Assembly: GCA_903925445.1 (NCBI GenBank)
Contig: CAIYFE010000315.1
Location: forward strand, 1 to 17,288
DNA: 17,288 nt
Direction: 5' to 3'
DNA from: an uncultured Burkholderiales bacterium
GTDB lineage: Bacteria > Pseudomonadota > Gammaproteobacteria > Burkholderiales > Burkholderiaceae_C
Within the stretch, counting starts at the first letter, position 1; each line of letters starts with the position of its first letter. The notes under the pieces were generated by a model. That model ran no database searches. It was not told the DNA's origin and saw nothing but the letters and a program-made list of their open reading frames with translations. Position numbers and translations under genes: made by a program. Below, one piece after another: positions 7,396-13,764 of this stretch.

Positions 7396-8334
7396 TCAGG
7401 CCGCGCCTTGCGCACGCAATTGCGCCGCCACGGCGTCGCCCAAGGCCTGAGCGGTGGCGAAGGCAGAGGCATCTTGCAAAGCAATGGCCTGAGTGGCGGC
7501 TGCGCGCACCAATACCGGCGCGCCCATTGGATCGCCCCAAGCCGCTTCCAGCTTCAACACGCCGTCACGCCAAGTGGCATGCGCGGCCAAGGGCATCGAA
7601 CAACTGCCGCCCATGGCGCGACTGACGGCGCGTTCGGCAGTCACCGCCAAGTGGGTAGAGGCATCGGCCAAAGCCGCCAACACGTGGATGACATCGCTTT
7701 GCTCGCTGCACACCTCAATGCCCAAAGCGCCTTGTCCAGCGGCAGGCAGCATTTCGGTGACGTCAAAAATATGGCGGATGCGCTGCGCCAGCCCCAAGCG
7801 CTTCAAGCCAGCAGCGGCCAGCACGATGCCGTCGTACTGGCCTTCGTCGAGTTTGCGCAAGCGGGTGTCCAAATTGCCGCGCAAAGGCTCGATCCTCAAA
7901 TCGGGGCGCAAAGCGCGCAACAACACCGTGCGTCGCAAACTGGATGTGCCCACGACAGCGCCTTGGGGCAGATCTTGCAGCCGCGCGTATTGAGAAGACA
8001 CCCACGCATCGCGGGGATCTTCGCGCTGCATGACACACGCCAACACAAAGCCCTCGGGCAAGTCCATGGGAACGTCTTTGAGGGAATGCACCGCCAAATT
8101 CGCGCGTCCCTCTTGCAAAGCCACTTCCAGCTCTTTGACAAACAGCCCTTTGCCGCCGACTTTGCTCAGCGAACGGTCCAAAATTTGATCGCCCTGCGTG
8201 GTCATGCCCAACAACTGCACGCTGTGCCCCATGCGTTGCAACAAATCCTGAACATGTTCAGCTTGCCACATGGCCAAGCGGCTTTCGCGGGTGGCGATGG
8301 TCAGGGACAAGGAAAGATTGGGCGCGGTGGACAA
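7396..8334 (-). CDS. hemC: Porphobilinogen deaminase (hydroxymethylbilane synthase)
   Basis: HemC polymerises four porphobilinogens into hydroxymethylbilane using a covalent dipyrromethane cofactor. Seen are TIATRESRLAMWQ, the TQGD and SKVGGKGLFVKELE region, HSLKDVP with the catalytic Asp, GTSSLRR, and GGSCSMPLAAHA, whose Cys245 is the cofactor attachment site. The length of 312 residues is normal. No ATG exists between the in-frame stop at 8341-8343 and the conserved N-terminus, so the start must be a non-ATG codon. TTG at 8334 is the best choice, with another TTG eight codons further in. It heads hemC-hemD and is divergent from argH. Confidence 0.95.
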   Translation of the reverse strand: MSTAPNLSLSLTIATRESRLAMWQAEHVQDLLQRMGHSVQLLGMTTQGDQILDRSLSKVGGKGLFVKELEVALQEGRANLAVHSLKDVPMDLPEGFVLACVMQREDPRDAWVSSQYARLQDLPQGAVVGTSSLRRTVLLRALRPDLRIEPLRGNLDTRLRKLDEGQYDGIVLAAAGLKRLGLAQRIRHIFDVTEMLPAAGQGALGIEVCSEQSDVIHVLAALADASTHLAVTAERAVSRAMGGSCSMPLAAHATWRDGVLKLEAAWGDPMGAPVLVRAAATQAIALQDASAFATAQALGDAVAAQLRAQGAA

Positions 8335-8365
8335 GGCAAATCACTCGTTGAATCAGCAACCGCAA

Positions 8366-8393
8366 ATGTTAGCAGGCAGGATGGGTGCGCCAA
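8366..8393 (-). promoter_or_regulatory. Candidate hemC promoter
   Basis: On the minus strand, TTGGCG (8393-8388) and TAACAT (8371-8366) are separated by 16 bases, each matching 4 of 6 consensus positions. A start site near 8358 would leave a leader of about 25 bases before the TTG at 8334. The site lies in the 79-base region shared with the divergent argH promoter. Confidence 0.4.
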
Positions 8394-8399
8394 GCCCGA

Positions 8400-8405
8400 T
8401 AAAAT
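8400..8405 (+). promoter_or_regulatory. Candidate argH -10 element, possibly leaderless
   Basis: TAAAAT, in the context cccgataaaatc, ends eight bases before the argH ATG at 8414. No good -35 is seen at 16-18 bases, and there is no Shine-Dalgarno sequence in the short gap. If this box is used, the mRNA would begin at or within a base or two of the ATG. Confidence 0.4.
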
Positions 8406-8413
8406 CAGCCTCT

Positions 8414-9868
8414 ATGTCTACAAACCAACTCGATAAAAAATCCCAAGCCTGGTCGGCGCTTTTTTCTGAACCCATGAGCGAGTTGGTCAAGCGCTACACC
8501 GCCAGCGTGTTTTTTGACCAACGCTTGTGGCAAGCCGACATCACCGCCAGCTTGGCGCATGCCGAAATGCTGCAAGCCCAAGGCATCATCGCAGCGGCTG
8601 ATTACGCTGCCATCCAAAAAGGCATGGCGCAAATTTGGACCGAAATTGAAAACGGCCAATTCGAGTGGAAACTCGATCTGGAAGACGTTCACCTCAACAT
8701 CGAAGCGCGACTGACGCAGCTCATTGGTGACGCCGGCAAACGCTTGCACACCGGGCGCAGCCGCAACGACCAAGTGGCGACCGATGTGCGCCTGTGGTTG
8801 CGCTCTGAGATGGACTTGATCCTCGATTTGCTGGTGGACTTGCAAAAGTCCTTGGTGGCCGTGGCCGAAAAAAATATCGACGTCATCTTGCCTGGCTTTA
8901 CCCATTTGCAAGTCGCGCAACCCGTGAGCTTTGCCCACCACTTGCTGGCCTACGTTGAAATGTTTGCCCGGGACGCCGAACGCATGGCGGATGTGCGCCG
9001 ACGCACCAATCGCTTGCCCTTGGGCAGCGCCGCATTGGCCGGCACCACCTACCCCTTGGATCGCGAACGCGTGGCGCGCACGCTGGGCATGGTGGATGAA
9101 CAGGGCCAGGCCCAAGTCTGCCAAAACAGCTTAGATGGCGTGAGCGACCGCGACTTTGCCATTGAATTCACCGCCGCTGCCTCGCTGTGCATGGTGCACA
9201 TCAGCCGCTTGAGCGAAGAGCTGATCTTGTGGATGAGCCAAAACTTTGGCTTCGTCAAAATTGCCGATCGCTTCACCACCGGCAGTTCCATCATGCCGCA
9301 GAAAAAAAATCCCGACGTGCCCGAACTCGCGCGGGGCAAAACGGGTCGCGTGGTGGGTCATTTGATGGGGCTGATCACCCTCATGAAAGGCCAACCACTG
9401 GCCTACAACAAAGACAACCAAGAAGACAAAGAGCCCCTCTTTGACACCGTTGACACCCTCAAAGACACCTTGCGCATCTTCAGCGAAATGGTGGGCGGCC
9501 AAACCAACCCCGCCACGGGCGTCAAAGAAGGCGGCATCACCGTCAACCCAGAGGCCATGCAAGCAGCCGCACAAAAAGGCTACGCCACCGCCACCGACTT
9601 GGCCGATTACTTGGTCAAAAAAGGCCTGCCCTTTCGCGATGCCCATGAAGTGGTCGCGCACGCTGTCAAAACTGCGCAACAAGCAGGCAAAGACTTGTCT
9701 GAGCTGCCCTTGGCCACGTTGCAACAGTTCAATGCAACCATCGAGCAAGATGTGTTTGAATGCCTCAGCTTGGCTGGTTCGCTCAATGCCCGCAACACCT
9801 TGGGCGGCACAGCTCCGGCGCAAGTTCGACAACAAATTGCCCGCCACCATGCTCGTTTGACACACTGA
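8414..9868 (+). CDS. argH: Argininosuccinate lyase
   Basis: ArgH splits argininosuccinate into arginine and fumarate, the last step of arginine synthesis, as a cytoplasmic homotetramer of the fumarase/aspartase superfamily. Diagnostic segments are DVHLNIEARL, HTGRSRNDQVATD, TLMKGQPLAYNKDNQEDKEP and the superfamily signature GSSIMPQKKNPD starting at residue 290, which carries the catalytic serine loop. I chose the ATG at 8414 (MSTNQLDKKSQAW), giving 484 residues. The frame is open further upstream to 8270, but that part is antisense to the hemC 5' end and does not resemble ArgH. A DUF2127 gene follows after two bases. Confidence 0.96.
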   Translation: MSTNQLDKKSQAWSALFSEPMSELVKRYTASVFFDQRLWQADITASLAHAEMLQAQGIIAAADYAAIQKGMAQIWTEIENGQFEWKLDLEDVHLNIEARLTQLIGDAGKRLHTGRSRNDQVATDVRLWLRSEMDLILDLLVDLQKSLVAVAEKNIDVILPGFTHLQVAQPVSFAHHLLAYVEMFARDAERMADVRRRTNRLPLGSAALAGTTYPLDRERVARTLGMVDEQGQAQVCQNSLDGVSDRDFAIEFTAAASLCMVHISRLSEELILWMSQNFGFVKIADRFTTGSSIMPQKKNPDVPELARGKTGRVVGHLMGLITLMKGQPLAYNKDNQEDKEPLFDTVDTLKDTLRIFSEMVGGQTNPATGVKEGGITVNPEAMQAAAQKGYATATDLADYLVKKGLPFRDAHEVVAHAVKTAQQAGKDLSELPLATLQQFNATIEQDVFECLSLAGSLNARNTLGGTAPAQVRQQIARHHARLTH

Positions 9869-9870
9869 GC

Positions 9871-10359
9871 ATGACCGACACCCGCCGCACGCAACGCCAA
9901 GCCCTACACGCCATCGCCGTCTTTGAGGCGATCAAGGGCGTGGCCGCTTTGGCGGCACTGATTGGCGTGGTGGACTTGATGCACCAAGACATCAAAGCGC
10001 TGGTCATGGCCTTGATCGGTCGCTTTGGGCTTTCTCCTGAAGGCCACTATTCGACTTTGTTGCTGCACTACGCCGAGTTGATTCCACAAGCCAACCTCAC
10101 GCAAATCGTGGAGTTGGCGCTGGCTTATGTCTTTTTGCGCTTTTTAGAAGCCTATGGCTTGTGGAAAGACAAGGTGTGGGGCGAGTATTTGGGCGCGCTG
10201 TCGGGTGGCATTTATATTCCCTTTGAGCTGCGCCATTGGCTGCTTCAACCCGATTGGATTTCGGCATTGACCTTGCTTTTCAACTGCCTGATCGTGGCCT
10301 ATTTGGTGATTGTTTTGATGCGAAAACGCGCGCATGTTCACCCGCAAAGAATAAGCTGA
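9871..10359 (+). CDS. DUF2127 family membrane protein
   Basis: The 162-residue protein looks like the DUF2127 family of small integral membrane proteins of unknown function. It opens with RRTQRQALHAIAVFEAIKGV, the family's typical N-terminal helix, and later has FLRFLEAYGLWKDKVWGEYL and the IYIPFEL motif. About four hydrophobic segments can be seen (roughly residues 17-35, 85-105, 107-125 and 133-152). The ATG follows the argH stop by two bases, so it is probably cotranscribed with argH, although no link to arginine is known. The frame extends upstream inside argH, but only the ATG at 9871 gives the family start. Confidence 0.85.
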   Translation: MTDTRRTQRQALHAIAVFEAIKGVAALAALIGVVDLMHQDIKALVMALIGRFGLSPEGHYSTLLLHYAELIPQANLTQIVELALAYVFLRFLEAYGLWKDKVWGEYLGALSGGIYIPFELRHWLLQPDWISALTLLFNCLIVAYLVIVLMRKRAHVHPQRIS

Positions 10360-10430
10360 ACTCGCTCAAAATTTAAGTTTTCAATTGTTTTTTAGTATTT
10401 ATTAATACATTTTAAAAATAGAATGGCGTC
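10360..10430. other. AT-rich spacer ahead of barrel gene 2
   Basis: This 71-base gap is almost all A and T, unlike the rest of the window. It contains GTATT-TATT-AATAC (10395-10408), a 5+5 inverted repeat. Eleven bases of it (10395-10405, minus strand TTAATAAATAC) also occur upstream of barrel gene 1 at 4795-4805 on the plus strand. It could serve as a promoter or silencer region. Confidence 0.4.
10419..10424 (+). promoter_or_regulatory. Candidate barrel gene 2 -10 element, possibly leaderless
   Basis: TAGAAT ends six bases before the ATG at 10431, the same box and the same spacing as at hemX. No convincing -35 or Shine-Dalgarno sequence is present. In such AT-rich DNA a chance match is easy, so confidence is limited. 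Confidence 0.35.
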
Positions 10431-11723
10431 ATGTATTCGACGCCTGAATCGCAAACAAAACCCAGATCGCATCACCTCAAGCCCGTCATCCTTCACATCG
10501 GATTGACCTTGTTGAGTTGGCAAATTCACCCCACCGCGTGGGCCGATGAAAACAATTCAAAAGCCAACGACCCTTGGAGCTATGCAGTGGGCATGGATTT
10601 TTGGTCGCTGTCACCATCGGCCAAAGAAAATACCTTACCCAGTTATGTCGAAGAAAACTCCAATTTATTGCTGCCCAACTCTTACGACACTTGGAAATAC
10701 AAAAACGCATCGCCTTTCCTAAGAATCAACGGGAATCAAAATTTAAGCCGTGATTTGAGCTTTCATGTCAAAACACGTGCAGACCAAACCATGGGGGTGC
10801 GCGTGGACGAATTCAATTTTCAGTGGGAAATTTCTCCCCAACTTGGCCTTCGCGCGGGGGTTGTGGAATATAAAACCAGCTGGTGCCAAACCTATGAAAC
10901 CGATTCCGCTTGGATGCGCGAAACAGATTCCATGTGCGCCACCAAACAATTTCAAGACGTCACGGGTGGGGCACCTGGATTACAAATTTATACCAATATT
11001 CCGAGCAACGATTACGTCATACAAACCTCGTTTGGCATTTACGATCCCTTGCTTTTGAAATATGCGCCCACGGAATACGGCAATTCAATCCCGACAGCCA
11101 AAGAATTCCATGTCACTTCTAATAAAAAATGGGGCGTCAATTTCAATGCGGTCAATATTGAAAATGGCGCTGAATTTCGTGCATCTTATTTGCGTGCCAA
11201 TCAAAGCGGAATGGCGCCAGATTCCAGCATTCAAGGCCACAGCCAACAAACTTATGATTTGATTTATTTGGGCGCTAATTTTTTAATCACGACCAATACG
11301 CGCCTCAAATTCACAGCGAGCCAAAGATCTCAATTTATAGAAACACATTCCGCATGGGATGACAACTTCAATTACAACGAAAAAATAAAAATCACAACCA
11401 AGACGCTTGAAATGACGCACCAATACGACAGCCAAAACACATGGGCTGCTTCGTTTAGCAAAATTTATGCAACGTTATTTGATGCCAATTTTTTTGGCCT
11501 CGATGGCAGCTACCAAGGCACCTTGGATACGGCCATCATCGTACCAACCAATTTGTATGGTCTGACTTGGCGACACAATTTCAGTCAAGGCTTTTTCTCT
11601 GTTTTGCAATACACCCACAGCCAAGCAGGAACTTGGACCTCCACCAATGCCTCCGAGTTAAGTCAAGCCTACTTCCCCAGCTACGGCCACGCCATCGGTG
11701 CGCGGCTTGGTTACCAATATTGA
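10431..11723 (+). CDS. Predicted outer-membrane beta-barrel protein (paralog 2)
   Basis: This 430-residue protein is a full-length paralog of the product of 4823-6085 and shares LSPSA, DTLPxY-like and NSNLLLxNS-like segments near the N-terminus, ISPQLGLRAGV, EYKTSWC, DVTGGAPG and the C-terminal aromatic (YQY). Around the two cysteines about 41 of 55 aligned residues are identical, while the C-terminal half is much less alike. The signal peptide is atypically long: a polar start of about 17 residues, then a hydrophobic run, with cleavage likely after AWA (about residue 39). Cys152 and Cys169 correspond to Cys149/Cys166 of paralog 1; the second cysteine pair is absent. The gene is AT-rich: for example bases 11101-11160 are 35% GC, against 60% for 8761-8820 in argH. 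No lipoprotein gene follows. A porin-like role is inferred from structure only. Confidence 0.75.
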   Translation: MYSTPESQTKPRSHHLKPVILHIGLTLLSWQIHPTAWADENNSKANDPWSYAVGMDFWSLSPSAKENTLPSYVEENSNLLLPNSYDTWKYKNASPFLRINGNQNLSRDLSFHVKTRADQTMGVRVDEFNFQWEISPQLGLRAGVVEYKTSWCQTYETDSAWMRETDSMCATKQFQDVTGGAPGLQIYTNIPSNDYVIQTSFGIYDPLLLKYAPTEYGNSIPTAKEFHVTSNKKWGVNFNAVNIENGAEFRASYLRANQSGMAPDSSIQGHSQQTYDLIYLGANFLITTNTRLKFTASQRSQFIETHSAWDDNFNYNEKIKITTKTLEMTHQYDSQNTWAASFSKIYATLFDANFFGLDGSYQGTLDTAIIVPTNLYGLTWRHNFSQGFFSVLQYTHSQAGTWTSTNASELSQAYFPSYGHAIGARLGYQY

Positions 11724-11770
11724 GTGCTTTTCGGCGAATTTAATTAATTTCAAGGCCAAAAGGTCAGACT

Positions 11771-11830
11771 TCACAAGTCGAATCGTCAAGCTCGGGCTAA
11801 TATCCTCCTCATACCAAAGGAGACTTGTGA
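11771..11830 (+). promoter_or_regulatory. Inverted repeat around the lldD leader
   Basis: TCACAAGTC (11771-11779) and GACTTGTGA (11822-11830) form a perfect 9-base inverted repeat 42 bases apart; the right arm ends one base before the lldD ATG and touches the Shine-Dalgarno sequence. The left arm also sits in a small GACTT-CAC-AAGTC hairpin. A -10-like TAATAT lies between the arms at 11798-11803. It may be a pair of operator sites or, if transcription begins upstream, an mRNA stem covering the start codon. Confidence 0.35.
11816..11822 (+). promoter_or_regulatory. Shine-Dalgarno sequence of lldD
   Basis: AAAGGAG lies nine bases before the ATG at 11832. It is one of the two strong ribosome-binding sites in the window and fixes the lldD start. 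Confidence 0.75.
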
Positions 11831-11831
11831 C

Positions 11832-12986
11832 ATGCCCGTGATCACCAACATCGAAGACTTACGTGTTTTGGCTCAAAAACGCGTGCCCCGCATGTTTTAT
11901 GACTATGCCGATTCGGGCAGCTGGACAGAAAGCACGTACCGCGCCAACGAAAGCGATTTTCAAAAAATCAAGTTGCGCCAGCGCGTGGCAGTCAACATGG
12001 AAGGTCGCAGCACGGCCACCCAAATGATCGGCCAAGACGTGGCCATGCCCGTGGCGATTGCGCCCACCGGTTTGACCGGCATGCAGCACGCCGATGGCGA
12101 AATTTTGGCCGCCAAGGCTGCGCGCAAATTTGGCGTGCCTTTCACGCTGTCCACGATGAGCATCTGCTCCATCGAGGATGTGGCTCAACACGCTGGTGAA
12201 GGGTTTTGGTTTCAGCTGTATGTGATGAAAGACCGCGCTTTCATTGAGCGGCTGATTGACCGCGCCAAAGCCGCCAACTGCAAAGCCTTGGTGCTGACGC
12301 TGGATTTGCAAATTTTGGGACAACGCCACAAAGACTTGAAAAACGGCTTGTCGGCTCCGCCCAAATTGACACTGGCCAACCTCCTCGACATTGCCAGCAA
12401 ACCGCGCTGGGCGCTGAACATGCTGGCCACGCCGCGTCGCCAATTTGGCAACATCGTGGGGCACGTCAGCGGTGTGAGCAACATGGGCTCACTGTCGGCT
12501 TGGACGGCGCAGCAATTTGACCCCGCCTTGAACTGGGGCGATGTCGCGTGGATCAAAGAGCGTTGGGGCGGCAAGCTGATTTTGAAAGGCATCCAAGACG
12601 TCGAAGATGCGCGTTTAGCGGTGCAATCGGGTGCCGACGCCTTGATCGTCTCCAACCACGGCGGTCGCCAACTCGACGGCGCGCAAAGCAGCATCGAAGC
12701 CTTGCCCAGCATCGTGGCCGAAGTCGGCTCACACATCGAAGTTCACATGGACGGCGGCATTCGCAGCGGTCAAGACGTGCTCAAAGCGATGGCCTTGGGC
12801 GCCAAGGGGACTTACATCGGGCGCTCCATGCTCTACGGTTTGGGCGCGATGGGCGAAGCAGGCGTCAGCAAGGCCTTGCAAATCATCCACAACGAGCTGG
12901 ACTTGAGCATGGCGTTTTGTGGTCGCACACAAATGGCGCAGGTGGACCGTTCGATCTTGTTGCCCGGCACATTTCCAACGGTGTAA
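11832..12986 (+). CDS. lldD: FMN-dependent L-lactate dehydrogenase (alpha-hydroxy-acid oxidase family)
   Basis: LldD oxidises L-lactate to pyruvate and passes electrons to the membrane quinone pool, letting lactate serve as carbon and energy source. The 384-residue protein has the TIM-barrel flavoenzyme hallmarks in order: FYDYADSGSWTE near the N-terminus, APTGLTGMQHADGE, FQLYVMKDR, LILKGIQ with the FMN-binding Lys, SNHGGRQLDG with catalytic His276 and the substrate-binding Arg, then DGGIRSGQDVLKA and IGRSMLYGL at the phosphate site. Family members act on lactate, glycolate or mandelate. The long region around residues 170-225 fits membrane-associated LldD better than soluble oxidases, but substrate is inferred. 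No LldR or lactate permease gene is in the window. Confidence 0.85.
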   Translation: MPVITNIEDLRVLAQKRVPRMFYDYADSGSWTESTYRANESDFQKIKLRQRVAVNMEGRSTATQMIGQDVAMPVAIAPTGLTGMQHADGEILAAKAARKFGVPFTLSTMSICSIEDVAQHAGEGFWFQLYVMKDRAFIERLIDRAKAANCKALVLTLDLQILGQRHKDLKNGLSAPPKLTLANLLDIASKPRWALNMLATPRRQFGNIVGHVSGVSNMGSLSAWTAQQFDPALNWGDVAWIKERWGGKLILKGIQDVEDARLAVQSGADALIVSNHGGRQLDGAQSSIEALPSIVAEVGSHIEVHMDGGIRSGQDVLKAMALGAKGTYIGRSMLYGLGAMGEAGVSKALQIIHNELDLSMAFCGRTQMAQVDRSILLPGTFPTV

Positions 12987-13000
12987 AGCTACAAAACCGC

Positions 13001-13024
13001 AAAAAATGGCCTCAGAACTGAGGC
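13001..13024 (-). terminator. Intrinsic terminator acting on leftward transcription
   Basis: GCCTCAG (13009-13015) and CTGAGGC (13018-13024) form a near-palindromic stem. On the minus strand it is followed after CAT by a T-run (the A6 at 13001-13006 plus strand), the classic intrinsic layout. On the plus strand no T-run follows, so it would end lldD transcripts only weakly. The nearest minus-strand gene to its right is the tautomerase (13555-13743), more than 500 bases away across an oppositely oriented gene. Confidence 0.6.
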
Positions 13025-13037
13025 ACACTTGCTGCTT

Positions 13038-13553
13038 ATGCAAGAAAACTCTACCCCTACTCCCACGGCGGGCGTCAGCGCTTGGTGGCGCGGCCTGTCC
13101 GTCACCTTGGCCTTGATCTTGATTTTGGGCTGCGCGACCGCCATCAGCATGTTCGAGCAACTCCAAGCGCAAATTCATCATGCAGAAAAGCGTTTGAGCG
13201 ACATTCCACAAATTCAATTTGTGAGCGTGATGTCTGGCGAAGAAGGCAAAGCAGAAATCTTGGTGACCTTCAGCCCCAAACTCAAAAGCATGCAAGTGCA
13301 GCGCTTGACCCAACTGCGCGAAAACAGCGAGCAAAGCCTGCATTTGTGGGCTTTGTCCAAAGACGAGGCGCCCATTTTGTTGGGCGTGCTCACCAGCCGT
13401 TATGCCACGCAGCAGCTCGAAGTTGAGCCCAAAGCGCTGGAAGGCGCCACACAATTGGGCTTGAGCGTTGAGTCACGCGACAAAGGCCCCATCGATGGCA
13501 AACCGCGCCAGCCTTGGTTGTTCAAGGGCTGGTGGGTTCAAAAAGCGATTTGA
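13038..13553 (+). CDS. Membrane protein with RskA-like (anti-sigma-K) C-terminal domain, no anti-sigma domain
   Basis: The 171-residue protein has an 18-residue cytoplasmic start, one transmembrane helix (about residues 19-37) and a periplasmic domain. That domain ends with LHLWALSKDEAPILLGVL, a Val/Glu/Ala stretch, and GPIDGKPRQPWLFKGWW, resembling the C-terminal domain of RskA-type anti-sigma factors (LxLWAL ... P-T-GPVLF pattern). Such proteins normally carry about 80-100 cytoplasmic residues with a HxxxCxxC zinc motif that binds an ECF sigma factor. Here that part is missing, and no sigma gene is adjacent. The ATG at 13038 lies 14 bases after a hairpin; a TTG at 13029 would fall nearly in it. 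It may be cotranscribed with lldD. Its stop is one base from the tautomerase stop. Function unknown; the domain call is moderate. Confidence 0.65.
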   Translation: MQENSTPTPTAGVSAWWRGLSVTLALILILGCATAISMFEQLQAQIHHAEKRLSDIPQIQFVSVMSGEEGKAEILVTFSPKLKSMQVQRLTQLRENSEQSLHLWALSKDEAPILLGVLTSRYATQQLEVEPKALEGATQLGLSVESRDKGPIDGKPRQPWLFKGWWVQKAI

Positions 13554-13554
13554 T

Positions 13555-13743
13555 TCAAGACCGCTCGCTCCAAGGCACGCCCCCAGTCGCCCAATTTTGA
13601 CGCACGATGTCAAAGAACAACACGTCCACAGACTCTGGCTTGCTGCCCAAGGTGTCTACGCAAGCTTGGGTCAGGGCTTGGGCGAGTTCTTTTTTCTGTT
13701 CGGGGGTGCGGCCTTCTAGCAATTCAACGCGAATGGTCGGCAT
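13555..13743 (-). CDS. 4-oxalocrotonate tautomerase family protein
   Basis: The 62-residue protein begins MPTIRVELLEGRTPEQKKELAQ. After Met removal, Pro1 is the general base of this superfamily, and the size equals the classic 4-OT/DmpI hexamer subunit. The second conserved Arg of true 4-oxalocrotonate tautomerases (around residue 11) appears to be present in EGRTPEQK; the later part, VDVLFFDIVRQNWATGGVPW, matches the family's FDxxxxNWAxGG end. Native substrate is unknown, as for most such genes outside meta-cleavage operons, and no aromatic degradation genes are nearby. The start is set by AAGGAG six bases upstream. It is divergent from dinB and tail to tail with the RskA-like gene. Confidence 0.88.
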   Translation of the reverse strand: MPTIRVELLEGRTPEQKKELAQALTQACVDTLGSKPESVDVLFFDIVRQNWATGGVPWSERS

Positions 13744-13749
13744 AGGTTT

Positions 13750-13755
13750 CTCCTT
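13750..13755 (-). promoter_or_regulatory. Shine-Dalgarno sequence of the tautomerase gene
   Basis: The minus strand reads AAGGAG, six bases before the ATG at 13743. It occupies most of the short gap to the divergent dinB start, so the promoters of both genes must overlap the other gene's leader or coding sequence. Confidence 0.75.
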
Positions 13756-13764
13756 GTTTTGAAA

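Noticed and set aside
8270..8413. N-terminal extension of argH by 48 residues
   Set aside because: The extension overlaps the 5' end of hemC in antisense and does not look like ArgH; MSTNQ at 8414 gives the normal length.
6670..8436. 588-residue plus-strand frame across hemD and hemC
   Set aside because: It is antisense to two clearly recognisable heme genes, rich in Gln/His/Arg/Gly as expected for the reverse of GC-biased codons, and has no recognisable domain.
9131..9865. 244-residue minus-strand frame within argH
   Set aside because: Antisense to the ArgH catalytic signature and C-terminal domain; no start signal or family resemblance.
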